Shown: positions 22,205-33,512 of the stretch, in pieces
Layout of the letters: every line of letters starts with the position of its first letter
Numbering within the stretch: position 1 is the stretch's first letter
Assembly (NCBI RefSeq): GCF_008728515.1
Contig: NC_044981.1
Location: forward strand, 135,967,937 to 136,031,936
Origin: Papio anubis
Lineage: Eukaryota; Chordata; Mammalia; Primates; Cercopithecidae
DNA length: 64,000 bases
Reading direction: 5' to 3'
Made by a program: the position numbers and the translations under genes
Notes under the pieces: generated by a model
What the model was told of the DNA's origin: nothing
Databases searched by the model: none
The model's input: the letters and a program-made list of their open reading frames with translations, nothing else

Positions 22205-22334
22205 GCTGAGAACGAGGGCTTGAGTCAGTGATTGCTGAATGCCCTATATTTGGCATTCTACTGTTCATATAAACAGGGAGAAAAGAGCAGACGTTCATGA
22301 CTGTAGCTTTACTGACTGAGAGATTTTGGTGAGT
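22205..22334 (+). promoter_or_regulatory. Candidate TATA promoter with short first exon and splice donor
   Basis: A TGAGTCA (AP-1 type) word lies at about 22213. A CArG-like cctatatttgg lies at about 22240-22251, a TATA-like catataaa at 22266-22273, and a splice donor consensus gtgagtaa at 22329-22336. The spacing would place a start site near 22297 and a first exon of only about 30 bp. No open reading frame depends on it. This is a motif-based inference only, and chance occurrence is quite possible. Confidence 0.25.
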
Positions 22335-22574
22335 AAACGTCTACCTTGTTAACTCCATTGGGCCTTTTGGTGGGGGGGAGGCGGTCAATATCTTTCACCT
22401 GCTCATTTTGAAGTTCTAGTTGATGTTGACAGTTCTTTGATATTTATTGATAAAATACCACATTGACATTTCTTTCTCAATTTACTCTGTTGTGTGGATT
22501 CAGGAGTACCCCTTTAGTGCAGTATTTCTCTATGATTACTTCTTATATTTAATTTATTTTTTTTCACCCAGACA

Positions 22575-22690
22575 GAATTTCTTACATTTATGCTCCAGAT
22601 TTCCAGACTCATATTCATTTAGTATTTGTTCCTTGCTTAGCACAGTGCTGAATATAGAACAAACATTCATTAACTTTTTAATGGATCGAT
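22575..22690 (+). mobile_element. Possible L2/MIR 3' end, sense
   Basis: The words ttgcttagcacagtgctgaa and tagaacaaacattcattaac resemble the common 3' end of L2 or MIR. Confidence 0.5.
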
Positions 22691-23060
22691 TGACTAATTG
22701 ATTTCACTTGCCATTGACTGTCACAATGGAAGTAATGAATAGGTATTTACAGTGGACAAATTAGCTCCATTTGTAAGGGCATGGTGCTGTTGCTTACTGG
22801 GAGAGGGTCAGTGTTGGTCCCTAGAAAGACCAATTTGACTTATGAATGTTAGCTATTGTATTCAACCATCCTCTTCTTAAAATTGTGAACCTAATTGCAA
22901 GAAAAAGCCTGTAATGAAATCAACAGCAAAAAGCAACAGCCTAAGGGTATGTCCCCAAATGGTGGTTCAATAATGACCTTAACAAATTACATATTTGAAA
23001 GCAAGTAGAATAATAAAATAAATTTCTTTATCTCGCTGCTTTCTTTACCCTCACCATATT
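22691..23060. other. Unassigned DNA
   Basis: No repeat or gene recognised. Confidence 0.45.
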
Positions 23061-23069
23061 TTTTGTTCT

Positions 23070-23730
23070 TTCTTCAAAAAGTAATGATCGAGTCTCTACA
23101 TGAGCCAGACAGACACAGTACTAACAGGAAGAGCTATAAGGGCAAAAGAGGCACACCCTGACTCTGCCTGCATTTCAGTGGAAGAGTCAGACAAGCAGAA
23201 TTATAATCAGGTCCCTATGCAATGTCACTGGAACATATAATCCAGAGTCAACTGACTGGAGGTGGTGGGAGGAGCTAATCAAGTAAGAGGGAATGAGTGC
23301 ATTTGTGGAGGGAATACCTTGGGAAAGGCCCAGAGGTAGGGAAAAGAGAGGCAGATTAGGAGAACCAAAATAATGTTAACACAAAGTTGGGGTCAGGAGC
23401 AACAGGAATGAGAGTTGACATTGAAGTGTTATAAATGAACCACGTTATTGTAAAAACATTAAGACTTTACTCCAAAGTAATGAAAAAGAATGGGGATTTT
23501 CAGCAGAAGCATGGCATGCTCAAATTTGTGTTTTTAACGCTTCCCACTGATGGGGCTGGGAGCTGGGGGAAGACAGGAGGCATGGAGATAGGGGATTGAC
23601 AGAGAGGATTGAAATCGTTAAAATGAATTTGAAGCATATCACCAGGACTGGAGTCTGGCTAAATGTAGGGAGTTTAGGGGAGAGTGAGTCAAAGGTATAT
23701 ATATCTGAATCAAGGGAAGGTAGCACCACT
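23070..23730 (-). mobile_element. L2, antisense, about 660 bp
   Basis: In reversed L2 order: gagccagacagacacagtac, gaataccttgggaaaggccc, aggagcaacaggaatgagag, ctttactccaaagtaatgaa, aaagaatggggattttcagc and gggagtttaggggagagtga. One of the longer L2 pieces in the window. Confidence 0.8.
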
Positions 23731-24095
23731 CACTAAAATAGGAATCAGAGAAGCAAGATCAAGTTAAAAAAAAGGAAGTTCATGGATTCAATTTCAGCTT
23801 TGATGAATTTGAAATGCAGAAAACGCATTTCAGCCAAAATGCAAAACAGATCTTTCTTGTTCGTAATGACCTTGTAATTGTAATTCACATATTCATAGGC
23901 ATTCATTTTTATATTGCTCTTTTTTGCCTTCATTCCTATCAATCATTATAGTCAAAGTTACCTACTCTGCTTAAACAAAGGCTGTGAGGTACACAAAGGA
24001 ATACAGGCAATCTCCTTGAGGTGTTAAGAGCATGGATAGGTAGATAAGATCTACATTGAAAAACCAATTAGGTAACAAAAAGAGTCATGTTTAGG
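23731..24095. other. Unassigned AT-rich DNA
   Basis: No repeat or gene recognised. Confidence 0.45.
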
Positions 24096-24099
24096 GAAG

Positions 24100-24325
24100 G
24101 GTATATATATACACCCTGTAACAAGTGCTGTTAGATATATGCCTTTTCTGTTTGTAACATATGTATATACAACTATTTATGTAATATATGTATATATCAC
24201 ATATATATGCCTTTTCTACTTGTAATATATGTATATATATAAAAACATATATGCAATATGTGTATATGTAACAGGTATGTGTATGCCTTTTCTATTTGTA
24301 ATATATGTATATATAACAAACAATA
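24100..24325. repeat. TATATG minisatellite, three higher-order units
   Basis: The word atgccttttct followed by a ttgtaa-tatatgtatata run occurs at 24139, 24207 and 24283, giving periods of about 68 and 76 bp. Between the anchors are TATATG/TATA runs of varying length. Confidence 0.85.
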
Positions 24326-24855
24326 CCTGTTATAGGATGTCAAATAACGGAGAGGTTGAACTGAACTGGGGAAAACTTCATGCATAAACTAGGACTTGAT
24401 ATTGGTTTCAATAAGGTAAAGACGGGGAAAGATGCTAGATAAGGGCATTTCTAATTTGGGGACAGAAAGCAAGGGAAAATAGGCTATTTTATCTATAGTT
24501 TTAATATAATGTATGCCTTAAAATATGGTACTACCTAAGCAAATAACTTGCTTATAATGTTGGTTGTAAAAAGAATGACAGCTTACCAATAGACAGCCAT
24601 CCAGTTGTATAATTTTAACTTCTAGCCCTACTGTCTTTCTCATATGTAGAATGTTTATTAAACTGGCAATGAAGGATGCAATTCGCTTAGGAAAAACCAG
24701 AGGAGGGAGTTGCTGTACATAAATTTGATCTGCCCTGCCTATGCCTCTAATTTCTTGAACAGCGATATGCAAGCAAGTTCATTGAAGACTTGTTCTCTCT
24801 GTAGTTATTAATAAATATTTGATAAATTATTAATGTGAGACCATTGATTGAAATA
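24326..24855. other. Unassigned DNA
   Basis: No repeat or gene recognised. Confidence 0.45.
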
Positions 24856-24857
24856 TT

Positions 24858-25243
24858 GCTGTATTTATTTATTTATTTTAATTGAACTTTTAAGTGTTAT
24901 ACAAGTAAACTTGTGTCATGGGAGCTTGTTATACAGATTATTTCATCACCCAGGTATTAAGGCTAGTACCTATTAGTTACTTTTCCTGATCCTCTCTCTT
25001 TTCCCACTCGCCACCCTCCAATAAGCCCCGGTGTCTATTCTTCCCTTCTATATCCATGTATTCTCATCATTTAACTCCCAGTTATAAGTGAACACTCAGT
25101 ATGTGGTTTTCTATTCCTGCATTATTTTGCTAAGGATAATGGCCTCCAGCCCCACCCATGTTCCTGCAAAAGACATAATCTTGTTCTTTTTTATGGATGC
25201 ATGGTATTCCATAGTGTATATGTATCACATTTTCTTTCTCCAG
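24858..25243 (-). mobile_element. L1 3' end, antisense, 5'-truncated
   Basis: Reversed L1 3' UTR and ORF2 end: acttgtgtcatgggagcttg, gtattctcatcatttaactc, cagttataagtgaacactca, cctgcaaaagacataatct and tggatgcatggtattccata. The element ends near tttctttctccagtctacc. Confidence 0.9.
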
Positions 25244-25342
25244 TCTACCAACATTGCTATATTTAAAGTAGACAAGAAGAGTTAAAATAAAAAAACCACT
25301 TACTTGCTGGGAAAATGTGGTCTAAAGGCCAATAACTTAGAA

Positions 25343-25669
25343 CAGTGCTATTCAATAGTAATATAAAGAGAGCCACAAATACAATTTTAAATTTTCTAGT
25401 AGGCACATTTAGAAAAATAAAGGAAACAGGTAAAATGAATAATATATTTATTTATGTTGGTAGATCTGAAATATAATTTTAACACATAATCAAAATATGT
25501 ATGTATACCTAATCATAAAAATGTATTCGTGTGGTATTTTACATTCTTTCATTTTTCATATTAACTGTAAAATGCACTATTTATTTATACATATAGTACA
25601 TCTCAATTCAAACTAGGTACATTTGAAGTCCTCAAGAGCCACAGAAGGCCACTATATTGGATAGCAGAG
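25343..25669. mobile_element. hAT-Charlie MITE (MER33-like) with 8-bp target duplication
   Basis: The left terminus cagtgctattcaatag is matched in reverse at the right by ctatattggatagcagag. The body contains ttttaaattttctagtaggc and gtacatctcaattcaaacta. An imperfect 8-bp target duplication, acttagaa / gcttagag, lies at 25335-25342 and 25670-25677, the length expected for hAT elements. Subfamily name from memory. Confidence 0.8.
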
Positions 25670-25849
25670 GCTTAGAGTGGAAAGCCTCTTATGTTTGGAT
25701 TGTAATGGTCAGGTTGCTTATTACTGCACACATTCAGTCTGCTCCAAAGATGAGTGCTTTGACTTCTTTGTAAAAAGAATTCTCAGAAGCAGAAGAAATA
25801 AGAAAACATAAAAGGGAATTAACTACTATTAAACATCTGGGCTCCAGGC

Positions 25850-26110
25850 AAAGGGCTGGATATTTTATATTTATTCTTTCATTAGTCACCACAACAGCCG
25901 TTTGTAGTGAGATAAGCACATGTAAATAAATCCATACACAGACAGACATATAAGCAAATAAACAATTAAGTATTGCACAACAAACCCAATGGACAAAAAA
26001 AAATGGAAATTCAGAAATTTAGTAAGTTGTTTAAGATTACATAGCTGGTAAGTGGCAGAACCATGAGTCACAGTCTGACTCTAAAGCTGATGCACTGTCT
26101 ACTATGCTTT
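25850..26110 (-). mobile_element. MIR, antisense, with internal AT-rich expansion
   Basis: The left part has tttctttcattagtcaccac. The right part has gttgtttaagattacatagc, ggtaagtggcagaaccatga and gtctgactctaaagc. About 80 bp of AT-rich sequence separates them, more than in a normal MIR. Confidence 0.75.
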
Positions 26111-26625
26111 GCTGTCTCTTAAGGCATATCCCTGGTTTTTCTCAAACTTTCAGTGAACAGTGAATCAGCACATGATTGTGCAGTGGAGAATAAGCTTTTA
26201 GCAAGATCTTGTAATAGAAATGACATCAAGAACCGAATCATTGTAAAGACATGTTACTGGACCAGGCTCCTGGTAGATCCTAACATTTAATTACAAGAAA
26301 GTAGTTCCAGTGGATTACTCAGGAGAAGCAAATGGGAACTTTGTGAAGGTAAATCAAAAGAATGGATTTTATCTGAACAAAGAGTAAGCACATCTCAACT
26401 TTCATCCAGGTTTGCATTTAATTCACTAATGTATCATAACTCACTTAGAAGATTTGCTATTCCAAACATCTGAGAAGTGAAAGGAGGGAGTTAACATACA
26501 GCATTATGTAAACATTATTGAAAAAATAAATGTATTGGGTTTACCTTCTTTCCTTTCTATTCTACCCATACAGCCCTACAACCATACTGAGAGTTTAGCC
26601 CTGGAGACATCTTCCCATATAATCT
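26111..26625. other. Unassigned DNA
   Basis: No repeat or gene recognised. Confidence 0.45.
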
Positions 26626-26633
26626 GGCATAGA

Positions 26634-26822
26634 AGAGTGGTTATCACAACTTTAGCATGGATAAGTCATCTGGAAAACTGATAAAACACAATTTCCTGGT
26701 CCCTATCTTCAGAGATTTTGATTCAGTGGGTCTGAGAAGAGACTTGATAATCTGTATTTCCAGTAAACTCTAATGAGATGCTGATGCTCCTGGTCCATGG
26801 ACCACACTTCTGAGCTGCACTG
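26634..26822 (-). mobile_element. MER5A MITE, antisense, nearly full length
   Basis: Contains agtggttatcacaactttag, gagattttgattcagtgggt and tgctcctggtccatggacca then cacttctgag. This is MER5A read in reverse with both ends present. Confidence 0.85.
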
Positions 26823-26829
26823 GTTTACA

Positions 26830-27905
26830 CAGTGAGGGATAGATGATGTAGTTTAATCATAAAGTCCGTTTGTCCTTTGCTAACTGGTCAGCTGCTTCTG
26901 GATTCCCTGAACTTCCTCCCTTTGACTCTTTTTTTCCTGAACTCTGTAGATAGATTCAGCAAGTAAGACTTCAATGTATTCCAAGGAAATGGCAGGAATG
27001 ACTTCAACAGTCCTTAATTCTTATTTGGATACTGACTTCATGGCCATAGACTACTACATGACAAAGGTAGTTTCAGTGCTGATCAAAGTAAGAGAAATTG
27101 CAAAGTGATGATCAAAGAGTTCTAGAATCTACTTGATATGGTAGAGTTATATTCTAGAACGCTGACAAAATAAAATATTAAATTGATAAATATAGTGGTG
27201 TCTGAAGAATTGCAATGAATGAGATGAGAGGAAAGTAAGAAATTGTCATGTTTTGATTCTTCAGAAAGAAAGAGAGAGAGAGACAGAGAACAAGAGCTGT
27301 TTCCACCAATACCACAGCAGTGCCTTTATTTTGGATTCTTCATAAGTAATGATGTGATTATTTATTAGTAACGATTTATGAATACCATAAGAAAAAACAG
27401 AATCATTTAGCTTATTATGGCTTCCCTAAAAATAAGATGTCTTGTTTTCTTGTTTGAGTGGGCTTCTAAACCATGAAATAAGAAAGTGTGGTAAAAAGTA
27501 AAAGTAAATTTCAGACATCTATTTTTATCTCTTCCTATGAATATGATGAAGAAACTAACCAGATGTAGGACAAAAACAACTGAATGTCCAATCTAATTGA
27601 TTATAAGATTTCTGTCCCTCTGGAGGTAGATGGTTATTAGAATGACATACCTTTGTTCTTGGCTTTTTATTCAGTCAAGATGTGAATAAAATATATATGT
27701 TATGCTCATCAATTTTATGGATAATAAATTAAAGAAAAAGTGTGACTATTCTGGTTAATAATATTTTTAGGGCTAAAAGAGTGAAAGACTGATTCGAATT
27801 AAAAAAAAACAATGCAAGGATTGGTTATATTAGTTAAACATAATATATTTAGAATTAGATAATAACTTATTCTGCTTTGCCTCCACTATTCACATTAGAA
27901 ATATA
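26830..27905. other. Unassigned AT-rich DNA
   Basis: About 1.1 kb with no repeat recognised apart from a short GA-rich run at 27266-27290. Confidence 0.45.
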
Positions 27906-27908
27906 ATA

Positions 27909-28212
27909 CAGTTGACCCTCTGTATCTGAAAGTTCTGTGCAATCCCCAATCAAAAATATTGTAAAAAAAATTGAAAAAAATAATGTAAAACAATAAAGAA
28001 TACACATAAAATATAACATTACAACTGTTACATAGCATTTACATTGTATTAGGTATTGCAAGTAATCTAGAGCTGATTTAAAGTATATGGGAGGTTATGT
28101 GTAGGTTATATACAAATATTACCTTGTTTTATATGAGACTTAACCATTCACAGACTTTGGTATCCACAGGGATCCTAGAAGCAATTTCCAAATGATACTG
28201 AGAAATAACTAT
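27909..28212. mobile_element. Tigger-derived MITE (MER8-like)
   Basis: The left end cagttgaccctctgtatct follows a TA. The interior has acatagcatttacattgtat, attgcaagtaatctagagct and gggaggttatgtgtaggtta. The right part has actttggtatccacaggg. The right inverted end is degraded. The features fit a mariner/Tigger-type non-autonomous transposon. Confidence 0.85.
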
Positions 28213-28240
28213 TGAGTTGAGCTTTGGGTGACACATTTTA

Positions 28241-28366
28241 TTAGTTTGGTGCAAAAGTCATTGCTGTTTTTACCATTACAAGTAATGTGCAGAAGTAATT
28301 GCAGGTTTTGCCATTAAAAGCATTACTTTTAATGGCAAAACCACAATTCTTTTTGCACCAAACTAA
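28241..28366. mobile_element. MADE1-type mariner MITE, composite, with miR-548-like hairpin
   Basis: Termini ttagtttggtgcaaaagt and gcaccaaactaa are inverted repeats, flanked on both sides by TA (28239-28240 and 28367-28368). At 126 bp it is longer than the usual ~80 bp because a second left-arm-like block, tgcagaagtaattgcaggtt, lies inside. MADE1 copies are the known source of the miR-548 family. The inner arms (about 28289-28322 and 28327-28361) could fold as such a precursor. Expression is not known. Confidence 0.92.
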
Positions 28367-28368
28367 TA

Positions 28369-29025
28369 TAACATATACAGACAAATAGAACAAGCTCCAA
28401 GGATAGTTATTAGGAGAGGTATAGAGTGGGAAGCCGCATCATATCAGGAAATGTCTATACTGTATCCCTTGCTTTAGTGCATTTCAATGCCATCTAGCCA
28501 CTCATGTCTGCAATTAGATCCTCAGGAGAGATATGACATGGATTATTTTAGCCGAATACGTGTTTACTACTTTCTTCAAAACCTCTGTTTGCTTCCTAGT
28601 CTCAGGACAATACTAAAATACATTAGGGATGCCCTTTATTGTGATCCCTTAAAGCAAAACTAGAGCCAGGCCCAAACAACCAGTTAGGTGTCCCTTCCCC
28701 ATTGTTGTCCCTATGGCTCCTCTCATTCTCCAAATCCAAAGATTTTCTCTTAAGGACAAAGTTTTCCCATGATGACTCGTCTAAAAGTGAAAGTAAAAAA
28801 AAAAAAAAAATAGAGCAACAGTGGGAGAAGTACCCACTCCCATCCAAAGTGGCACGTTCATTCAGTGACTTGAGATATTTGAAGTAATATTACTTGAAAA
28901 AACATATTTGAATAATTCTGAGGGTAAAACGTGTACACAAATTGGAAGTAGTAGTGAAAGAGATTCTGGCTCAATACAAGAAAGAACTTGAGGGAAAGGA
29001 CTCTTGGTTTTCTGTATCTTTTCAT
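28369..29025. other. Unassigned DNA
   Basis: A run of A at 28796-28810. The section 28430-28640 may be a degraded sense L2 but was not aligned. Confidence 0.4.
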
Positions 29026-29029
29026 GGCC

Positions 29030-29105
29030 TGGGACTGTACATGGCACATAGTAATTTCAAGAAATACTTGTTGATGTGTTGAGTGAGTAATTAAATAAAT
29101 AAATG
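29030..29105 (+). mobile_element. L2 3' tip, sense
   Basis: The sequence tgtacatggcacatagtaat, then agaaatacttgttgatgtgt and gagtgagtaa, is the L2 3' terminus. Confidence 0.65.
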
Positions 29106-29133
29106 ACTCAGAAGAGGAAATAGGCTGTTTATG

Positions 29134-29269
29134 TCAATTATGGGGGATAATCTGGTAAATCATCAGATGATATAACTCTATCACATCTGATTATTTACTT
29201 GATTATGCAACTGATTGCATATAACTCTATCACATCTGATTATTTACTTGATTATTCCCCATAATTGGC
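29134..29269. repeat. Inverted repeat enclosing a 37-bp direct duplication
   Basis: The left arm tcaattatgggggataatc (29134-29152) pairs with gattattccccataattggc (29250-29269). Inside, a perfect 37-bp direct repeat occupies 29170-29206 and 29219-29255. The family is not recognised. Confidence 0.85.
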
Positions 29270-29704
29270 ATTATAGGTAGTTCAGGCATTAAATGGGCCT
29301 AAAATTATCTCAAAAATCTGAGAAAATTTGAAATTCTTCTTTAAGTTACTGTCCCTTCTTCTAACAATAATGCCTCTAGCTTCTTTGTTATTTTGGTTCT
29401 GGACCAGATGTTCACTTAGATATAATCTAAAGTCAGTTGTAAGTATTCATAGAATTTCTAATCTATAAACACCTTCCCGAGTTTTGTGTTCTGCTGTCAT
29501 GTGACATATAAAGCAAGATTTCTGACTTACGCAGTTGTGATATATTTTATCAATATTTTAAGTCCAGATGCCATCAGGTGATTAGATAGATCAAATAATA
29601 AAGCACATCTTTTGCTACTCAATTCATCTGGGAAAAACCTGCCCTGCCCTCTACTATTTTTCTTGCTCCAAGAAAAGTGATTGGAAAGAGAAAACATTTT
29701 GTAG
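29270..29704. other. Unassigned DNA
   Basis: No repeat or gene recognised. Confidence 0.45.
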
Positions 29705-29709
29705 TTAAA

Positions 29710-29945
29710 CATTCCTGGATATAAATTTCAGCTCAGCCGTATTTCGGTTGTATAGCATAAGGCAAGCAACATTACTTTTCTAACTTAGTTTTCTTATCTA
29801 TGAAATTGAATAAGAGGATATACCTTACATGATTTATATGGATATTAAGTGAGATATTGCACTTTAAGTATCTATTACAATTCCTGGCATACCGCAGACT
29901 ATAGAAATGGCAAAGGCATTGCTGGTGGTGTTGATAATTATGGAT
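29710..29945 (+). mobile_element. MIR, sense
   Basis: In MIR order: tcagctcagccgtatttcgg, cttagttttcttatctatga, ggatattaagtgagatattg and acaattcctggcataccgca. Confidence 0.75.
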
Positions 29946-32900
29946 AATTAAGTATCTATTTGCTTCCTCTCCTTCTGTGAAGAAGATCAATTCAATTGGT
30001 TTTATGTGAAAAGAACAATCTCAAGGCATTGACTATTTTTAGTATTTCTCATGAGGTTTTATTAAACAGTTTAAACAAGCAGAAAAATAGGTCATTTGCC
30101 CATAAACTGCCACGATTTTCAGACTGTTGCCTGTTTTGGAAAGTCAGCATTCATTTCAACCATATTGAAATCATATGCTGAGCAAGTCTACAGTGAAAGG
30201 ACAACCCAAAGTCATGCTAAGGAAAACATAGCTTGGCCCACGTCCATCCAGCTGTAAATAAATTTGGATTTTTCTTGATGGACAAGAGTCAGGTTTCCTT
30301 ATTGCCATAGGGAAGAAGAGGTACAAGCTATGAAAGAAGCTTATGTAAAATACTTACACAAGCCTTCTTTGATATGTTAATGAGCTAGATTCTTTGAAAT
30401 GAAGCCTACTTTTGCCTATACTACTTTTTTAATAAGCATAATGAGCAAGAAACTTAGACTTGGAAAGTCTTTCTTACTTGTCACTAACTTGGTTGCTTCA
30501 ATTGAAGTACTATGCCAGTTTTAAGCAAAGGAAATGAAGACATCATTGTACAGCAATGCTTATTTTTCTGACTATCTGAAAATTATAAGGATCGTGGTAG
30601 AATGGACCTGGTTATGAAGACCATTATTGCCCATGAAGATGGCCAGAATGAATGAGGCTGGCTGGGCTGTACTCCCACTAGGCTCTTAAACCTGAGCACT
30701 GGGGTTACCAGTAGGTTGGACATTTAGGTCTGTTGTCATCCAATGACACTGAGTTTACATGGAATAAAAAAGCAAAAGATTTAGCTCTTTTGATTCTGAA
30801 CTAAATGCTCTCTGGAGACATTGAATGGTTGGCACTAATAATAATAATAATAATAGTAATAATGATAATAAAACCTATTTTAAGTGAACTATCTTATGAC
30901 ATTCAATGCTGAAAATGTAGTCAGGAGCTCAACAAGACTCCAATAGGAGCTGTAAAATTGCAGTTATTGAAAAGTGCAAATATAGTATATCTTTCAAGTA
31001 TTGAAAACAGACATTCTCCTTGGCAGCTGTCAGAAGAAATGTGTCTTAGCAAATTTCCTGACTGAACTAAAGCATTCAGCATTTACTTAAAGATTTTGAA
31101 GCTATGGCCCAAATTGTAATTAGCATACTTGTTACTGGCACTGAATGCCTTCTTTCCAGGAAACAGATGTAAGAGCAAAGCTGAAAGTGATAAAAATTTC
31201 ATTCTTCATCACTATAGAAAATCATTCAATGATACTTTTTCATTTCTACTCTTGTCATTCACAGCACAATTTTTTTTTTTTACCAATATTTCCTGTTCAT
31301 GCACAAAAACAAGCAGCAGCTACAGCCCTGAAAATACATGCCTCCATACTGCTAAGATGGCAGGCAGCCCTTGATACACAATTTAATCTGTATCTTGAAT
31401 GTTCTAATAACATGATCCTTTTGGCTGCAAATGAACCCAGCTGAAAAATTTGAATTGTTGATGTTGAGTTAACATTCAGAGAAAACTCAAAAGTGACAGC
31501 CAGCCAGTGGAGTGATAAGATTTGACACTGGTCTAAATCTAAGCAAAATATAATATTTTATTACAGGTTCTTTAAAACATATAAACCTCTCAACTCAGCA
31601 GTTGTTTTGGGTTTACCCCAAGATAGACTGAGCAGCTGAAGAAAGAGCCATTACATAGCCAGTCACAGGAGGCTGCCTTCCTTTAACTGGCCAATGAGTG
31701 GCTGAGATCTTAGGCTGGCTGGCACTGTTGGCTATATTATTTGCTCAATCAACCATTACAGCTAAAGAGCTCAGTTGGCTAATATTTTTGTTGTTGTTGT
31801 TTTGATTTGATTGGACTTGATCAGCAGTTGGAATGAATGTATTAAGTCAGCTGGTTGTACCATTCACTTTGACTCATTATCTGGACTTCAGAGGAGTGAA
31901 AAACCACATGGGATTCGTGGTAGACCGAGTAAATGTATGCGGATATCTATGCCTACATAGAAGGACCTATCTCTGCCTTTTAATGTTGCTTTATCTTTGA
32001 GTTGGGGTAGGAAATTCTGCAGCTTTTAAAACTTTATTTCTTTCTTACTGGCAGAGATATTTGCAATATTCCCATTGATGCATCATAACCATCATCATCA
32101 CTATCATTTTTCAGCTTAAACAGCTGAAAGTCCTAGAAAAAGAACAGGAGGATAAAGAATCTTTATTTGTATTCCTTCCCATATTAAGAAATTAGACAAA
32201 CAGCTTTTTATCTTCCTAGATGAATGGCATACTTTTGCTCTTGAATACATGGTATGTGTTGTTGTTAAACAGAAGAGTGTCTGGTAGCTTTCAATGAAAA
32301 ATCGGTCAGCTTTTACAGTGGCTGAAATTACAGCTTGACCAAATTTTTCAGTGAATTTGTAGAAACTCCTTATCTCTGCCTCTTTTCTCTTTTTTTCATT
32401 TCCTCTCCTCTTTCTCTGTCGTCCCCTCTCTCTCTCTTCACTTTTACTTTTAAACAAACTTCCATTTTCTAGATTATACTCCTATTCACAACTTATTTCT
32501 AAATCTAGGGCAGATATTTCTAAGATATCTCTAGGAGTTGATCAAAGAGTTAGATGATCTTTGCTATTATGATAGGCTTAAAAGTTGAAGGTCATAAAGT
32601 TTGAGAGTGGAGTGATGATAGAGTCAGTATTTTACTTGATGACTAAAGCTCATAAATGCTTGAGATGATTCTGTTGGTGGGAATACAGAAAAAAGATATG
32701 GTAATTCAAGGAATTAATAAAAATAAAGGTTTACATTAAATGGAAAGGGGACTGGTTTACGTATTCACATTCGCAAGTATTGGTTGCGGAAATTAGTATC
32801 GAATCTGAGAATGAGCCACCTGATCGGGATATTGTCTGAGCCAGCAGTGGAGTCACTCATCTATGTCACAAATGACTAAGCATTGTGAGTAAGGAAAAGG

Positions 32901-33184
32901 ATGGCATAGCAACCATTTTGGTGTTGGTGAATCCTAGAACCTGGAAAGGGGAAAGGATTACCTTGGCTTATCAGTCAGAGCTGCCCATATGGGATAAGGC
33001 CCATATAATTATTATAAAGACCCATGTAATCATAAAGGACCATATAATTTAAGGGCCAAATAGGGCCTGTGAATGTTGAAATTTTCTTTCTAATTAATAC
33101 TCCTTGTGTCAATTTAATGGTCTTGTGATTGCTCGTATGATTACTGCCCTGATAAAAATATATCAATAGTGAGTGGGTCTCACA
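29946..33184. other. Repeat-poor block, about 3.2 kb
   Basis: Apart from an AAT run at 30836-30870, a CT-rich stretch at 32365-32440 and a GTT run near 31790-31801, no interspersed repeat was recognised. Short open frames here (81-113 aa) show no domain and no coding signature. Such a gap among dense repeats could be unique sequence under constraint, or repeats too old to see by eye. Confidence 0.4.
30836..30870. repeat. AAT microsatellite, interrupted
   Basis: A run of aataat units interrupted by a G. Confidence 0.85.
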
Positions 33185-33187
33185 AAT

Positions 33188-33290
33188 GGAAACCCAATTC
33201 AATAAACATGTATTGAACACCTAATATATGCCAGGTACTGGACTAGGTGCCATGAGCTGAAAGAAATGCGAGATGTCATCTTTACATCCA
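33188..33290 (-). mobile_element. L2 3' end, antisense
   Basis: The words ttcaataaacatgtattgaa, cacctaatatatgccaggta and ctggactaggtgccatgagc are a reversed L2 tail. Confidence 0.75.
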
Positions 33291-33457
33291 AAGACTTCAC
33301 AGTGGTTCAAAGCCACACCACAATTTTTGTAGTTAACTCACAACACTTTTTCCTTTAAGTCAACAATGTATTTTAAAAAGTAAAAGTTATCATGTAACAA
33401 AATCACCAGCCTTATAATCAAAGGAAGATGTCTCCATTTTGTCCTTGCCACCAGTGC

Positions 33458-33512
33458 ACATGCACACACACTCCTGCATGCACACAGATGCACACACACA
33501 CATAGACATGCA
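33458..33512. repeat. CA-rich microsatellite
   Basis: Interrupted acacac and atgcaca units. Confidence 0.75.

Noticed and set aside
32116..32457. 113-aa minus-strand frame with a Lys/Arg/Glu-rich start
   Set aside because: The charged stretch comes from a CT-rich low-complexity tract at 32365-32440. No domain or splice context.
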